Shown here in pieces: positions 52,731 through 61,800 of a stretch of 64,000 bases of DNA. The stretch covers positions 62,001 to 126,000 of the forward strand of contig JAAYCM010000063.1 of the NCBI GenBank assembly GCA_012729765.1. Direction: 5' to 3'. The notes under the pieces were generated by a model that ran no database searches, was not told where the DNA came from, and saw only the letters and a list, made by a program, of their open reading frames with translations. Position numbers and translations under genes: made by a program. Each line of letters opens with the position of its first letter. Positions within the stretch are counted from its first letter, which is position 1. Source of the DNA: Chloroflexota bacterium (GTDB taxonomy: Bacteria > Chloroflexota > Anaerolineae > Aggregatilineales > Aggregatilineaceae).

Positions 52731-53168
52731 TTAGCTCTCCCAAACCGGCTCGCCGGCAAGTATGCGGCGGAGCTGGTCTGGAAAAGCCTGGCTGTCGAGC
52801 GGTTTGAGGAGCAGCCCATCGAAACCGGCCAGCTCCATTTTGCGGGTCTGCACCTGGTAATTGCGGGACTCGATGGCGACGATGCGCGCGCCTTGCAGCC
52901 GAGGATGGGCACGCAGCCAGGTAAGTGTTTCATAGGCTTCGGGGCTTGGATCCGGCAGGTCCAGCAGCATCAGGTCGAAGGGCGGGGACGTGTCGATAAA
53001 CTGGATCAACTGCCAGGGGGACGTCTTCCACTCGCAGCGTGCGACGCCCATCTGGGCCAGCAGGCGCGCCATCTGCACGAAGTCCGGCACATTGTCTTCC
53101 ACGACGAGCACCCCGGCATCAGCGGGCGCGAGAGCGTTGGGTAAGTCGGATTCCGACGGCACGGTCAT
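52731..53168 (-). CDS. Diverged single-domain receiver protein
   Basis: A 145-residue receiver. The acidic pair is in VLVVEDNVPDF, the phospho-acceptor is Asp70 in LMLLDLPDPSPE, the switch residue is in IVAIESRN and Lys122 in LLLKPLD. The usual MPxMDG after the Asp is replaced by a Pro-rich loop, so the surface is altered. No DNA-binding or enzymatic domain is attached, so it may pass phosphate on or dock to a partner. It overlaps the upstream receiver gene by four bases. Confidence 0.85.
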   Translation of the reverse strand: MTVPSESDLPNALAPADAGVLVVEDNVPDFVQMARLLAQMGVARCEWKTSPWQLIQFIDTSPPFDLMLLDLPDPSPEAYETLTWLRAHPRLQGARIVAIESRNYQVQTRKMELAGFDGLLLKPLDSQAFPDQLRRILAGEPVWES

Positions 53169-53542
53169 GATGACCTGCTCCTTATATAAGCGAGCACCTG
53201 ATCAGGAAACCGATCGACATCAATCGGTTTGGAGATGAAGCCGTCACAGCCGGCATCCAGCGTGCGGGCCTGCACATCGCGCATCACATTGGCCGAAACC
53301 GCGACGATTGGCACCGCATCCAGCGCCGGAATCTGCCGTAGCCGGTTGGTGGCGACCAGGCCGTCCATATCGGGCATATTCACGTCGATAAGGATGATGT
53401 CGGGGATAACCTGCCGGGCCAGCTCGATCCCTTCCTGAGCGCTGGTCGCTTCCACCGTCTCGAAGCCCGCAGCCTGAAGCACGCGCCGCACCAGCATTAA
53501 ATTATCAAAATTATCCTCAATATAGAGCACACACGGGGCCAT
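53165..53542 (-). CDS. CheY/DivK-like single-domain response regulator
   Basis: A 125-residue stand-alone receiver with all key residues: CVLYIEDNFDN, Asp53 in ILIDVNMPDMDG, the Ser in IVAVSANV and Lys105 in FISKPIDVD. It resembles DivK-type regulators, which act by protein binding or phosphotransfer. It is the first gene of the sensory cluster, with a promoter region carrying direct repeats just upstream. Confidence 0.92.
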   Translation of the reverse strand: MAPCVLYIEDNFDNLMLVRRVLQAAGFETVEATSAQEGIELARQVIPDIILIDVNMPDMDGLVATNRLRQIPALDAVPIVAVSANVMRDVQARTLDAGCDGFISKPIDVDRFPDQVLAYIRSRSS

Positions 53543-53604
53543 CCGGCGTCTTTCCCTGGTTCAACTAAGTTGCCGACTAGAATTAATGCCACAAGTATTC
53601 ATTT

Positions 53605-53641
53605 ATTGTAGCATAGTTTTGGCTTTACGATACGTTTACGA
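53605..53641 (-). promoter_or_regulatory. Promoter and direct repeats upstream of the sensory cluster
   Basis: On the minus strand, TACAAT (53610-53605) is a good -10, with a weak -35 (GTATCG) 17 bases away. Two copies of TCGTAAA (53641-53635 and 53630-53624) lie exactly 11 bases apart, one helix turn, and overlap the -35. This arrangement suits an activator or repressor. The 111-base gap 53543-53653 is AT-rich and holds nothing else. Confidence 0.5.
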
Positions 53642-53653
53642 AATTTTTCATAT

Positions 53654-54481
53654 TTACGGCTTTTCGGGCAGGAGTGGGTCGTCCTGAGCGGCGACAGAGC
53701 GGTCGTCATCCGGTGGCATGTCGTCCGGCCCGGAAGGGGATTGTATGGGGCGAGCGCCGGCTGCGCTTGTCTGGCGGCCAGTGGCGGTCTTCTTCGCTTC
53801 GCCAGCCGGGCCGGGGTGAACGTCGGACGGGCGGAGCGGGCGCGTTGGCACGCGGTGCGGCGAATCGGGATCGTGGGGCAGGACCACCTGCTTCATGCGC
53901 GGAATTTCGGGGAGTTCGGGGATGGGGGGCGGGGCGTCGTCGGGCGGGGCCTGGGCTTCCCAGGCTTCGGTGAAGTGGATCACCCAGGCCAGCTCGGCTT
54001 CGAGCATGGCGGCCTGGTGGCTGAACATAGCCTGGACATAGAACGGGGCCTGGTTGTTATCCTGGAGCCGGCTGAGGCGCTCCTCAGCCTGTGCCAGCCG
54101 CGATTGCAGTTCCTGGCGGTAGGCGATGAAGGCGGTGCGAATCTGGGAAGGCCGCAGCACATGCAGATTTGCCAGCCCTAGCTCGAAGCCGTTGGCGTGC
54201 TCGCGCGGCGTGCTGAGCAGGTCGGCGACGGCGGTTTGCAGCACGCCGAAGCCCGCCGGGGTGATCTGATACTGGCGGCGGGTCAGGCCATCGGCCTGCG
54301 GACTGCCCTGGCCGTCGATCAACCCCTGCCGCTCCAATTTTTCGACCACATAATACATCGACGAAACGCCGATATTCGTCCAGGCGCGCAGCCCGCGTTG
54401 GGTGATAACCGTTTGCAGGTCGTAGCCGTAGATCGGGCCTTCCGCGATAATGCTCAGGATCGCCAGTTCTGCGTCGGTCAT
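53654..54481 (-). CDS. PadR-family transcriptional regulator
   Basis: A 275-residue regulator. The N-terminal winged helix follows the PadR pattern: AELAILSIIAEGPIYGYDL, GVSSMYYVVEKLERQGLI and RRQYQITPAGFGVL. A helical domain (about 85-180) is the dimerisation part. The last 85 residues are a Pro-rich, charged tail not usual in PadR proteins. It lies just upstream of the sensory cluster on the same strand and may control it. Its own promoter contains a PadR-like palindrome over the -10. Confidence 0.9.
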   Translation of the reverse strand: MTDAELAILSIIAEGPIYGYDLQTVITQRGLRAWTNIGVSSMYYVVEKLERQGLIDGQGSPQADGLTRRQYQITPAGFGVLQTAVADLLSTPREHANGFELGLANLHVLRPSQIRTAFIAYRQELQSRLAQAEERLSRLQDNNQAPFYVQAMFSHQAAMLEAELAWVIHFTEAWEAQAPPDDAPPPIPELPEIPRMKQVVLPHDPDSPHRVPTRPLRPSDVHPGPAGEAKKTATGRQTSAAGARPIQSPSGPDDMPPDDDRSVAAQDDPLLPEKP

Positions 54482-54541
54482 AGCCGCCTTTTCCCTTTAC
54501 CCCAGGTGCCGAAGCCAGGCGCGTGAAATCGCGCGTTAGCT

Positions 54542-54574
54542 GTGTAGAGTACACGAGGGCGCGAAGGGAGTCAA
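54542..54574 (-). promoter_or_regulatory. PadR gene promoter with palindromic operator
   Basis: On the minus strand, TTGACT (54574-54569), a 17-base spacer and TACTCT (54551-54546). The palindrome GTGTA-GAG-TACAC (54542-54554, plus-strand reading) covers the -10. A short inverted repeat in this place suggests self-repression by the regulator, whose start codon is about 60 bases downstream. Confidence 0.6.
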
Positions 54575-54626
54575 TCGGGGGCAACGCCGATTCTGCTCCC
54601 GGCCAGAGCATCGGGGAAGCAGCGGA

Positions 54627-55466
54627 TCAGGGGCAGGGCGTCTCAATCGCGTCAGCAGCCGGCGGCGGCAGATCGGGCACGCCGCCCCACTGCGTGACGG
54701 CGAAGCTTAAAGTCTGCCCATATGCCTGTTCCGCGTGATAGTAGGTGCTGTCGAAGCGCAGCAGCGCGCCGGTTTCATCGTCGAGCGCCAGATCGCCCGC
54801 GAGATCGGGTGATTCGGGTGCGTCCAGCGCGGCAGGCCGCGCGTCATCGTCGTAAGCTTCGAGGATGTCGAGCGCTTCTGGCACTTTCGATTCGAGTGTG
54901 TAGCGTGTGGCGGACCGCCCGGCGACCGCCTCCTCGCCGTCCTCACTCACGACCGAGAGAAGCTGCGTGCCCGCCTGCCCCAGCGCGTACTCCGCGAAGC
55001 CGCTGCCGATCCAACTGCGGATCAGCAGGCTCTCGCTGCCGGCTTCGTTAGCGCAGCTATAGCGCCCGTCCTCGACGCGATAGAGGCTGCCCGGCTGGTC
55101 GGAGTCGCTGGCTGCCAGATAGTATTCCGCGCTGTGCTCTGAGGTGGTGACGCGCAACTGGGCGCTGCCGGCGGAGTCTACCTGCATCTCGATTGAGATG
55201 TCCCGCGCCGGCTCACCGTCAAACTCGCCGGGAGCCGCTGCCGGGCCTTCGATCAGGTGCAGCGCGGCGATATAGCCATTCTGGGCGGCCAGCGCATCCA
55301 GCCCATCGGTGACGGTCTGCCACGCGCCATCCGTATCGATTGCTTGCAGCAGCCCGACCGCCTCATCCACGCGCTCCACGCGATCGCGCACGTCGTCAGT
55401 CGATCCACACGCCGACGCCGCCAGCGCCAGCAGGCTGAGCGCAATCCAGAGAGTCCGTCGCCACAT
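54627..55466 (-). CDS. Hypothetical lipoprotein
   Basis: A 279-residue probable lipoprotein. The signal is WRRTLWIALSLLALAASACGS, with a lipobox Cys at about residue 20. The remainder has beta-rich character (ISIEMQVDSAGSAQLRVTTS, SLYRVEDGRYSCANEAG) loosely recalling LppX/LolA-like lipid-binding folds, but I do not recognise the family. ATG 55466 is chosen because it gives a clean signal; a longer frame to 55586 crosses the promoter of the divergent kinase gene. Confidence 0.65.
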   Translation of the reverse strand: MWRRTLWIALSLLALAASACGSTDDVRDRVERVDEAVGLLQAIDTDGAWQTVTDGLDALAAQNGYIAALHLIEGPAAAPGEFDGEPARDISIEMQVDSAGSAQLRVTTSEHSAEYYLAASDSDQPGSLYRVEDGRYSCANEAGSESLLIRSWIGSGFAEYALGQAGTQLLSVVSEDGEEAVAGRSATRYTLESKVPEALDILEAYDDDARPAALDAPESPDLAGDLALDDETGALLRFDSTYYHAEQAYGQTLSFAVTQWGGVPDLPPPAADAIETPCP

Positions 55467-55540
55467 AGGAACCAAACCTCGCTCTGTCTGATATATGTAT
55501 CCGGCACGTTCGTTTTTCATATGATTGCAGGGGCCTGTTG

Positions 55541-55569
55541 TTGCAGATTGATCTATTCGTTTGTACACT
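55541..55569 (+). promoter_or_regulatory. Promoter of the kinase-response regulator gene
   Basis: TTGCAG (55541-55546), a 17-base spacer and TACACT (55564-55569). The start codon follows 38 bases later. The remainder of the divergent gap holds no other element I can support. Confidence 0.65.
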
Positions 55570-55607
55570 CTCACCGATTTCGGCAACTCCTAAGGGTGGG
55601 CGCTAGG

Positions 55608-57146
55608 ATGATTGGTCAGAAGCTGAATAACCGCTACGAAATTCTGGAGTTGGTCGGCGAGGGCGCGACCGCTGCCGTCTACCGGGCGATGGATACCCGG
55701 TTGGAACGTATCGTGGCGGTCAAATCCCTGCTGCCCTATGTCGATAATACCACCCGCCAGCGGTTTCAGCGGGAAGCGCTCTCAGCGGCACAGCTGAACC
55801 ATCCCAACATCATGGCGATCTACGACGTCGGCGGCGACGAGCGCCAGCCCTTCCTGGTGATCGAATATGTCGAGGGACGCCCATTATACTCATTCATCCC
55901 GGCCACGTCCCAGGATGTCGTCAACTATGGCCGCCAGATCTGCCTGGCGCTCGACTACGCGCACAACCAGGGCATTATCCACCGCGACATCAAACCGGCC
56001 AATATCCATATCACATCCAGCGGGCAGGTCAAGATCATGGACTTCGGCCTGGCGATCACGGGCGAGATGAAGCGCCTGACCGCGCTGGGACGTATCATCG
56101 GCACGCCCGCCTACCTCTCGCCCGAACAGGCCCAGGGCCTGCCCCTGACCAGCCAGACCGACATCTATTCGACCGGGGTCGTGCTTTACGAGCTGGTGAC
56201 CGGCGTGCTGCCCTTTGATGCCGACGACATCAGTGTGCTGCTGCTCCAGCAGGTCAAGAAGTCGCCCAAGCCGCCGCGCGAGCTGGCCGAGCATATCCCG
56301 CCGGAGCTGGAGAGCGTGATCCTCAAGGCGCTCGCCAAGCAGCCCGAAGCCCGTTTCGAGACGGCGGGCGATATGGCGGATGCGCTGCTCGCCAGCCTGC
56401 ATCCTGCCGCGCCAACCGAAGATGCCGCCGTGCGGATTCAGACCGGCCCCCTCACCGAAGACCTGGCACCGGCCAGGGACGAGGCCGCCCGGCCACCGCT
56501 GCGCGTGGCGCTGGCCGATGATCACCGCATCCTGCGTACCAGCCTGGCGATGTATCTGGACGAGAGCGAGGGCATCGAGGTCGTAGGCGAGGCGGATGAC
56601 GGGCATCAGGCGTTGGAGCTGCTGCGCGAAAAACAGCCCGACGTCCTGCTGCTCGACCTCAATATGCCTGGCATCGGCGGCCTGGAGATTCTGCCGCAGA
56701 TTCGCGAGACGTGGCCGGATATTAAAGTCCTGGTTCTGAGCGGGCGCGACGAAGATCAGTACATCATGCGGGCGCTGCGGGCCGGAGCACACGGCTATAT
56801 TCTGAAGACGGCGGGTGAGCGCGAGCTGATCCAGGCCGTGTTCGACGTGGCCGAGGGCAATCTGATCCTAGGGCGTGGCGTGGCGGAGCGCGTGGTCCAG
56901 GGTTTGATGGGCGGCGGCAGCCCAAACGCGAAGGTGTTGGGCGAATTGGAGCGCGCGATCCTGATCGGCATCGCCGCCGGACTGACCAACGACCAGATCG
57001 CGGAACGGCTGCGTATTGATCCACAGATCGTTACGGAGCAGTTGATGCAGCTTCTTGATCGTTTGGGCGTCAAGTCGCGGACCGAAGCGTCCCTGGTCGC
57101 GCTGCGCGACGGCCTGATCCTGCTCGAAGACCTGCATAACTTCTAG
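55608..57146 (+). CDS. Ser/Thr protein kinase fused to a LuxR-type response regulator
   Basis: A 512-residue soluble fusion. A Hanks-type kinase (about 10-265) has the glycine loop VGEGATAAVY, Lys39, Glu56, the catalytic HRDIKPAN (Asp127), DFG (Asp145) and the activation segment GTPAYLSPEQ. A linker leads to a NarL-type receiver (298-425) with LADDHRILR, Asp350 in LLLDLNMPGIGG and Lys400. The C-terminus (445-505) is a LuxR-type helix-turn-helix: AAGLTNDQIAERLRID and LGVKSRTEASL. No membrane helix or sensor domain is present. It could phosphorylate Ser/Thr and also bind DNA. A promoter lies 38 bases upstream. Confidence 0.93.
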   Translation: MIGQKLNNRYEILELVGEGATAAVYRAMDTRLERIVAVKSLLPYVDNTTRQRFQREALSAAQLNHPNIMAIYDVGGDERQPFLVIEYVEGRPLYSFIPATSQDVVNYGRQICLALDYAHNQGIIHRDIKPANIHITSSGQVKIMDFGLAITGEMKRLTALGRIIGTPAYLSPEQAQGLPLTSQTDIYSTGVVLYELVTGVLPFDADDISVLLLQQVKKSPKPPRELAEHIPPELESVILKALAKQPEARFETAGDMADALLASLHPAAPTEDAAVRIQTGPLTEDLAPARDEAARPPLRVALADDHRILRTSLAMYLDESEGIEVVGEADDGHQALELLREKQPDVLLLDLNMPGIGGLEILPQIRETWPDIKVLVLSGRDEDQYIMRALRAGAHGYILKTAGERELIQAVFDVAEGNLILGRGVAERVVQGLMGGGSPNAKVLGELERAILIGIAAGLTNDQIAERLRIDPQIVTEQLMQLLDRLGVKSRTEASLVALRDGLILLEDLHNF

Positions 57147-57165
57147 ACGGCGCGCGGGGGCCAGC

Positions 57166-57804
57166 ATGACGACCCTGAGAGGCGTGCTCGTAGCACAAAC
57201 CGCGGCGTGGCGCATCCCGCGCTATGCCGGGGATATGCTGTGGGTGCAGCACAGCGAGCAGGCCGCACCGGTTGCAGATGATCGCGGTGCGTATGCGCTC
57301 GACGTTCCCGGCGGTGCTCCGGCGGCTGAGGTGCAGCTGGTATGGGGCACGACCGGCGGCCCGCCGCTGGCGATCTGGCAGCAGCCGGCAGGCGACGAGC
57401 CGGTGTCTGTCGGATGGCAGGGCGACGTCACGATCGGTGGGTTTGTCGAGCGGCTGCATGTGCTGGAAGCGCACGATCTGGAACTGGTGATCGCGGAAGT
57501 CGAAGGGGGACTGCTGCTACAAGCGGCAGGCAGCCTGCCCACACTGGCGCAGATGCAGCGCGCACCCTTTCGCCGCACCGACGAAGCCGATCAGCCTGCC
57601 ACACCCGATTACACCTATTCCCTGCTGGCCCTGGCCGACTCCGTTTTTGCCGAATACCTGCATCATGCGCTGGTGAGCGAGCTGGCGATCGAGTGCGTGG
57701 CCCGGCTCGGACCGGATGAAGGCCGCTGGCACGCGATCGTGGGGCTGCCGCTGCTGGTCGAGCGCGTGACGCTGCTCGCGCCGGGGCGTTTCCGCGCCCG
57801 CTAG
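57166..57804 (+). CDS. Hypothetical protein cotranscribed with the kinase-regulator
   Basis: A 212-residue protein I do not recognise. It starts MTTLRGVLVAQTAAWRIPRY, has mixed strand/helix character with many Ala, Leu and Val, and no signal or membrane helix. It lies 19 bases after the kinase gene with a terminator behind it, so it probably shares that operon and may be a target or partner of the kinase. Confidence 0.65.
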   Translation: MTTLRGVLVAQTAAWRIPRYAGDMLWVQHSEQAAPVADDRGAYALDVPGGAPAAEVQLVWGTTGGPPLAIWQQPAGDEPVSVGWQGDVTIGGFVERLHVLEAHDLELVIAEVEGGLLLQAAGSLPTLAQMQRAPFRRTDEADQPATPDYTYSLLALADSVFAEYLHHALVSELAIECVARLGPDEGRWHAIVGLPLLVERVTLLAPGRFRAR

Positions 57805-57824
57805 TACTGCATGTCCTTGCGATC

Positions 57825-57849
57825 AACGCCCCGGTGTGGGGCGTTTTTT
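57825..57849 (+). terminator. Terminator after the kinase operon
   Basis: AACGCCCC (57825-57832) and GGGGCGTT (57838-57845) form a perfect 8-bp stem with a 5-base loop and are followed by a run of T. It ends the plus-strand unit just before the convergent GNAT gene. Confidence 0.85.
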
Positions 57850-57861
57850 GATCTGTGCGCA

Positions 57862-58749
57862 TCAGCCGGTGGCCAGCGACGCGATGGCGTATTCGGCCAG
57901 CAGCTCACCTGCGGGCGGGGCGGCACTGCCGTAGATCATGCGGGTGCAGCGGCGGACGCGGCGCAGGTTGTGGTCGCCCGCCAGGATCAGCGCGCGCCCG
58001 TTCTGGTTGGGGATGTTCAGCGTGAGGGGCTGGCCCTGAAGCTGTTCCAGCGCGACGAGCAGCAGCCGTTCGGCGGCGTCGGGGCTGCGGCTCATCCAGG
58101 GGCCGAGGTAGATTCCGCGCCCGGTGCGCCGCCCCAACAGGTAGCCCTGCGGCCCGTCACGCGTCGCATCCACCCAGGCCAGATCGGGAAATTCACCTAG
58201 TAACCGCTCCAGGATGTGCCGCCGGTCGAGGCCGAACAACTGCCGGTCGAGGTCCAGCACGGCGGGCACGTCGGCGGGAGCCAGGCGGCGGGCGCGCGGG
58301 CCGAGATAGGTGCTGGCGCGGCCTTCCCAGCGGTGGATCGTTTCGAGCGGGCGGAAGCCAAGCTGCTCGTAGAGCTGCCGCCCGGCGTCGGTCGCGTCGA
58401 GCATGATTCGCTCCACATCGTGCGCGATCAGGTAGTCCAGCGCGGCGCGCATAAGCTGGTGTCCGAGGCCCTGGCGCTGGCGGTCGGGCGCGACGATCAG
58501 CTTCCCGATCCAGCCCAGGGCGGTGCCATAGGGCGTGGTCGTGACGGTCCCGATCAGCCCGCGCTCCGCCTCTTCGACCACAAAGCAGCCTTCCGGCGAC
58601 CAGAACAGCAGCCGTTCCCATTCCGGGATCGCCGTGTCCCAGCCGATGCGCTCCGACAGGTCGGCAGCCGCCGGGATATCGCTGGCGGTCATCAGCCGCA
58701 GTGTGCGTTCCGGCTCGTGCCGGGGTTGGTAGCGATCCTGCCAGTACAT
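57862..58749 (-). CDS. GNAT acetyltransferase with C-terminal second domain
   Basis: A 295-residue protein. The N-terminal GNAT domain (about 15-140) shows the acetyl-CoA loop VAPDRQRQGLGHQLM and GRQLYEQLGF. The C-terminal half resembles the Acetyltransf_18 domain, a second GNAT-like fold found in YitH-type proteins (ILERLLGEFPDLAWVD, GYLLGRRTGRGIYLGPW). The substrate is unknown. ATG 58749 is preceded by AAAGG at six bases; a longer frame to 58800 overlaps the upstream terminator. Confidence 0.85.
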   Translation of the reverse strand: MYWQDRYQPRHEPERTLRLMTASDIPAAADLSERIGWDTAIPEWERLLFWSPEGCFVVEEAERGLIGTVTTTPYGTALGWIGKLIVAPDRQRQGLGHQLMRAALDYLIAHDVERIMLDATDAGRQLYEQLGFRPLETIHRWEGRASTYLGPRARRLAPADVPAVLDLDRQLFGLDRRHILERLLGEFPDLAWVDATRDGPQGYLLGRRTGRGIYLGPWMSRSPDAAERLLLVALEQLQGQPLTLNIPNQNGRALILAGDHNLRRVRRCTRMIYGSAAPPAGELLAEYAIASLATG

Positions 58750-58787
58750 GGTTGGCCTTTGCGCTGTAAGCAGACCTGCAAGCGGAT

Positions 58788-58824
58788 AAGAAGACAGCAA
58801 GGCGTACCGGAATACGCCCTGCTG
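58788..58824 (-). terminator. Hairpin terminator after the penicillin-binding protein gene
   Basis: CAGCAAGGCGTA (58795-58806) and TACGCCCTGCTG (58813-58824) form a 12-bp stem with one G-T pair. On the minus strand it is followed by TCTTCTTAT. The core GGCGTA/TACGCC matches the hairpin at 5114-5135. Confidence 0.65.
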
Positions 58825-58861
58825 CTCATAACATCAAACGGCTGCCGCACCGGGGCGACAG

Positions 58862-61800
58862 TTACTGCGGCGTCGGCGTCAGCGTCCAGGTCGGTGTGAG
58901 CGTCGGCGCTTCGGCCTGCTCCTGGATCGAGATCGAGCCATCGGGCGCGGGCGTGCTGCCAAAGCCGGGCTGAGTCGGGGCCAGAGTCGGCGTCGGCAGG
59001 CTGGTTGGCGTGGGCGTCGGCAGCGGCAGGCGCACCGTGATATGCACGTCGCGATGGACGCTGCGCCCGTAATTGTCGATGCCGATCAGCCGGATGGTAT
59101 ACGGACCATCGGCGGGCAGTTGGCGGGTGTCGAACTCGCCCAGGACCGACTCGCCCTCTGGCCGCTGCCCCGTCTCGACGATCACCGGCTGGCTGAAGGC
59201 TTCGGGATTGTGCCCGGTCCCATAGCGGATCTCGTAGCGATTGAACTGCGGCATACTGACCGCGCCGCGCAGCGTGATCGTGCCCTCGACCGTCTGGTTT
59301 TCGCCGGGCGAGCTGAGCACCAGGATCGGGCGCGCCTCGTTGGGATCGCAGTAGTCGGTTGGCGGCGGCGAGAGCGGCGGCACCAGTCCGCGCGCGGTCG
59401 CCCATTGGTTGCCGCCCGCCGAATTATTGACCCAGTCGTAGGCGGTGGGATCGTCCAGCACGAGATAGGTGCGCGTCTCCAGCCAGTCGCGGCAGTGATC
59501 GTTGACCAGCCGCCCGGTATAGCCATCGACCTGCAATTCCTGGAACAGACTCTCCGACGCCTGGGGCGGCGGCGCACTGGACGCGAAGATCTCCCAGTAG
59601 GTGCCGCCCAGACACGTCCCCGACGACGGCAGCGCCCCGGAGTCCCGGCAGACTTCGGCCTGGATCAGCCCGTCTGGCGGGTTGAAGTCCTGAACCGGCT
59701 GGCCCTCGTGGGCCTTCTCCATGACCGCATTCCAGATATGCGCCGAGCTGCCCCAGCCGGTGATATTGCCCATCGGGTGGTTATCGGTGTTGCCCATCCA
59801 CACGCCGACGACCATCTGCGGGGTATAGCCGACCGTCCAGGTGTCGCGGTTGTCGTTGGTCGTGCCGGTCTTTACGGCGGCGATGCGCCCGTTGGTCAAT
59901 TCCAGCGGGAAGCCGCGCCCGAATTCGGCGGCGCGCGCCTCGTTATCTGCGAGGATGCTGGTGAGCAGATAGGCGTACTGCGGCTCGACCACCCGCATCC
60001 CTGCCGGGCTGGTGTCGGCGCGATAGACCTCGTTACCCTGGTGATCCTGGATATACACAATCGAGTAGGGATCGACGCGGCGGCCATTGTTCGCCAGCAT
60101 GGCATAGGCCGAGGTCATATCGAACAGCCGCACCTCGACCGCGCCGAGCGCCGTCGGCAGACCGGCCCCGCGCTCGACCGGATCGCCCAGCGGGAAGCGC
60201 AGCCCGATCCGCTTGGCCAGCTCGGTGAAGCGTTCCAGCGTGACGAATTGCAGCGTCTTCACCGCCGGGACGTTGAGCGAGTTGGCGAGCGCGTTGCGGA
60301 CGTTGACCGGCCCGCGAAACATCAGGTCGAAGTTCGTCGGCGCATAACCGTTGAAGTTCGTCGGCGTGTCCCAGATGATGGTGGCGGGTGTCCAGTAGTC
60401 CTCGTCGCCCTGGCGCTCCAGCGCGGCCAGGTAGACAAACGGCTTGATCGACGAGCCGGGCTGCTGGGCGGTGAAGGCCACATTGACCTGCCCGTCAATC
60501 TCCTCGTTGCTGTAGTCGGCGCTGCCGACCATCGCCACCACCGCGCCATCCGAAGGCCGCATCGCCACCACCGAGGCATTATCCACGTCGAAGCCGCGTG
60601 CGTTCACTTCGGCGAGCGTCGCCGTGACCGATTCCTCAGCCGCGTTCTGGATGTTCTCGTCCAGCGTGGTATAGACGCGGAACCCGGCGCTGTAGATCGC
60701 CTGCGAGCCGTAGGTATCTTCAAGCTGCTGCCACACGTAGTTGACGAAGTGCGGGTGGCGCGCCCGGAACTGCGGCGGATTGTAAGCCTGTGTCTTGACA
60801 TAGGCGATGTCGAGCGTCAGTTCTTCCGGCGCGGCCATGTCCGGCGTTTGATAGTAGTAGATCGGGTCGCCGCTGCCGGTCATGCGCGCCGTAACGCACA
60901 GCGTCCCGCCGTTGGGAACGGCCCAGCGCGTGTGGTCCTCGTGCTCGATGGTGATACAGCCGGTACCGTTGGCCTCAGACATCAGGCGCAGCACGTCGTC
61001 CATACGGGCCATCGCCGCCTCGCGGTTGATGACCGGATCGTATGCCGCCGGGGACTGCGGCAGCCCGGCCAGGAACGCCGCCTCAGCCGGGTTCAGCTCG
61101 CTGGCCGACTTGTTGAAGTAGGTTTGCGCGGCGGCTTCGATCCCGTAGGACAGGTTGCCGTAGAAGATTTCGTTGAGATAAATCTCCAGGATTTCGTTTT
61201 TGGAGTATTTGCGCTTGATCTCCGACGCAACGATGACCTCGACGATCTTACGCTCGGTGGTGCGCTGCGAGGCGAACTCGGTATCGAGCACCAGCGCGCG
61301 CGCCAACTGCTGCGTGATCGTGCTCGCGCCGGATACGGTGCCGCCCGCTTGCAGGTTTTGGACGGTGGCGCGCACGATGGCGAACACGCTGAAGCCGGGG
61401 TCAGTGTAGAACGTCTCGTTCTCGGTCGCGATCGTGGCGTGCAGCAGCCAGGGCGAAATCTGATCGAGCGGCACGGATTTCCGCTGGCCGGAGTCTGCGT
61501 TTTCCAGATTGCTGAACTCGGCCAGCAGTGTCCCGGAAGCGTCGTAGATTTCGGTCGTCTCGAAGTTGGCGGCCCGCTCGCTGAGCGTGTTGACCGCGCC
61601 CTGATACTGGTTGACCTTGTAGAAGTAGTAGCCGACCATACCGACCAACACCAGCAGCGTGAGCGCCATCCCGCCGACCACACTCAGGACCGCGAAGCGG
61701 ATGCCCCACTTGGTGTAGGTGCTGCGGTTGCGCGACATCCCCAGGGCGGCACTGTAGTCCGGCTGCGGGAATTCGCCCATCTTGGGTCGGGGGCGGCTGA

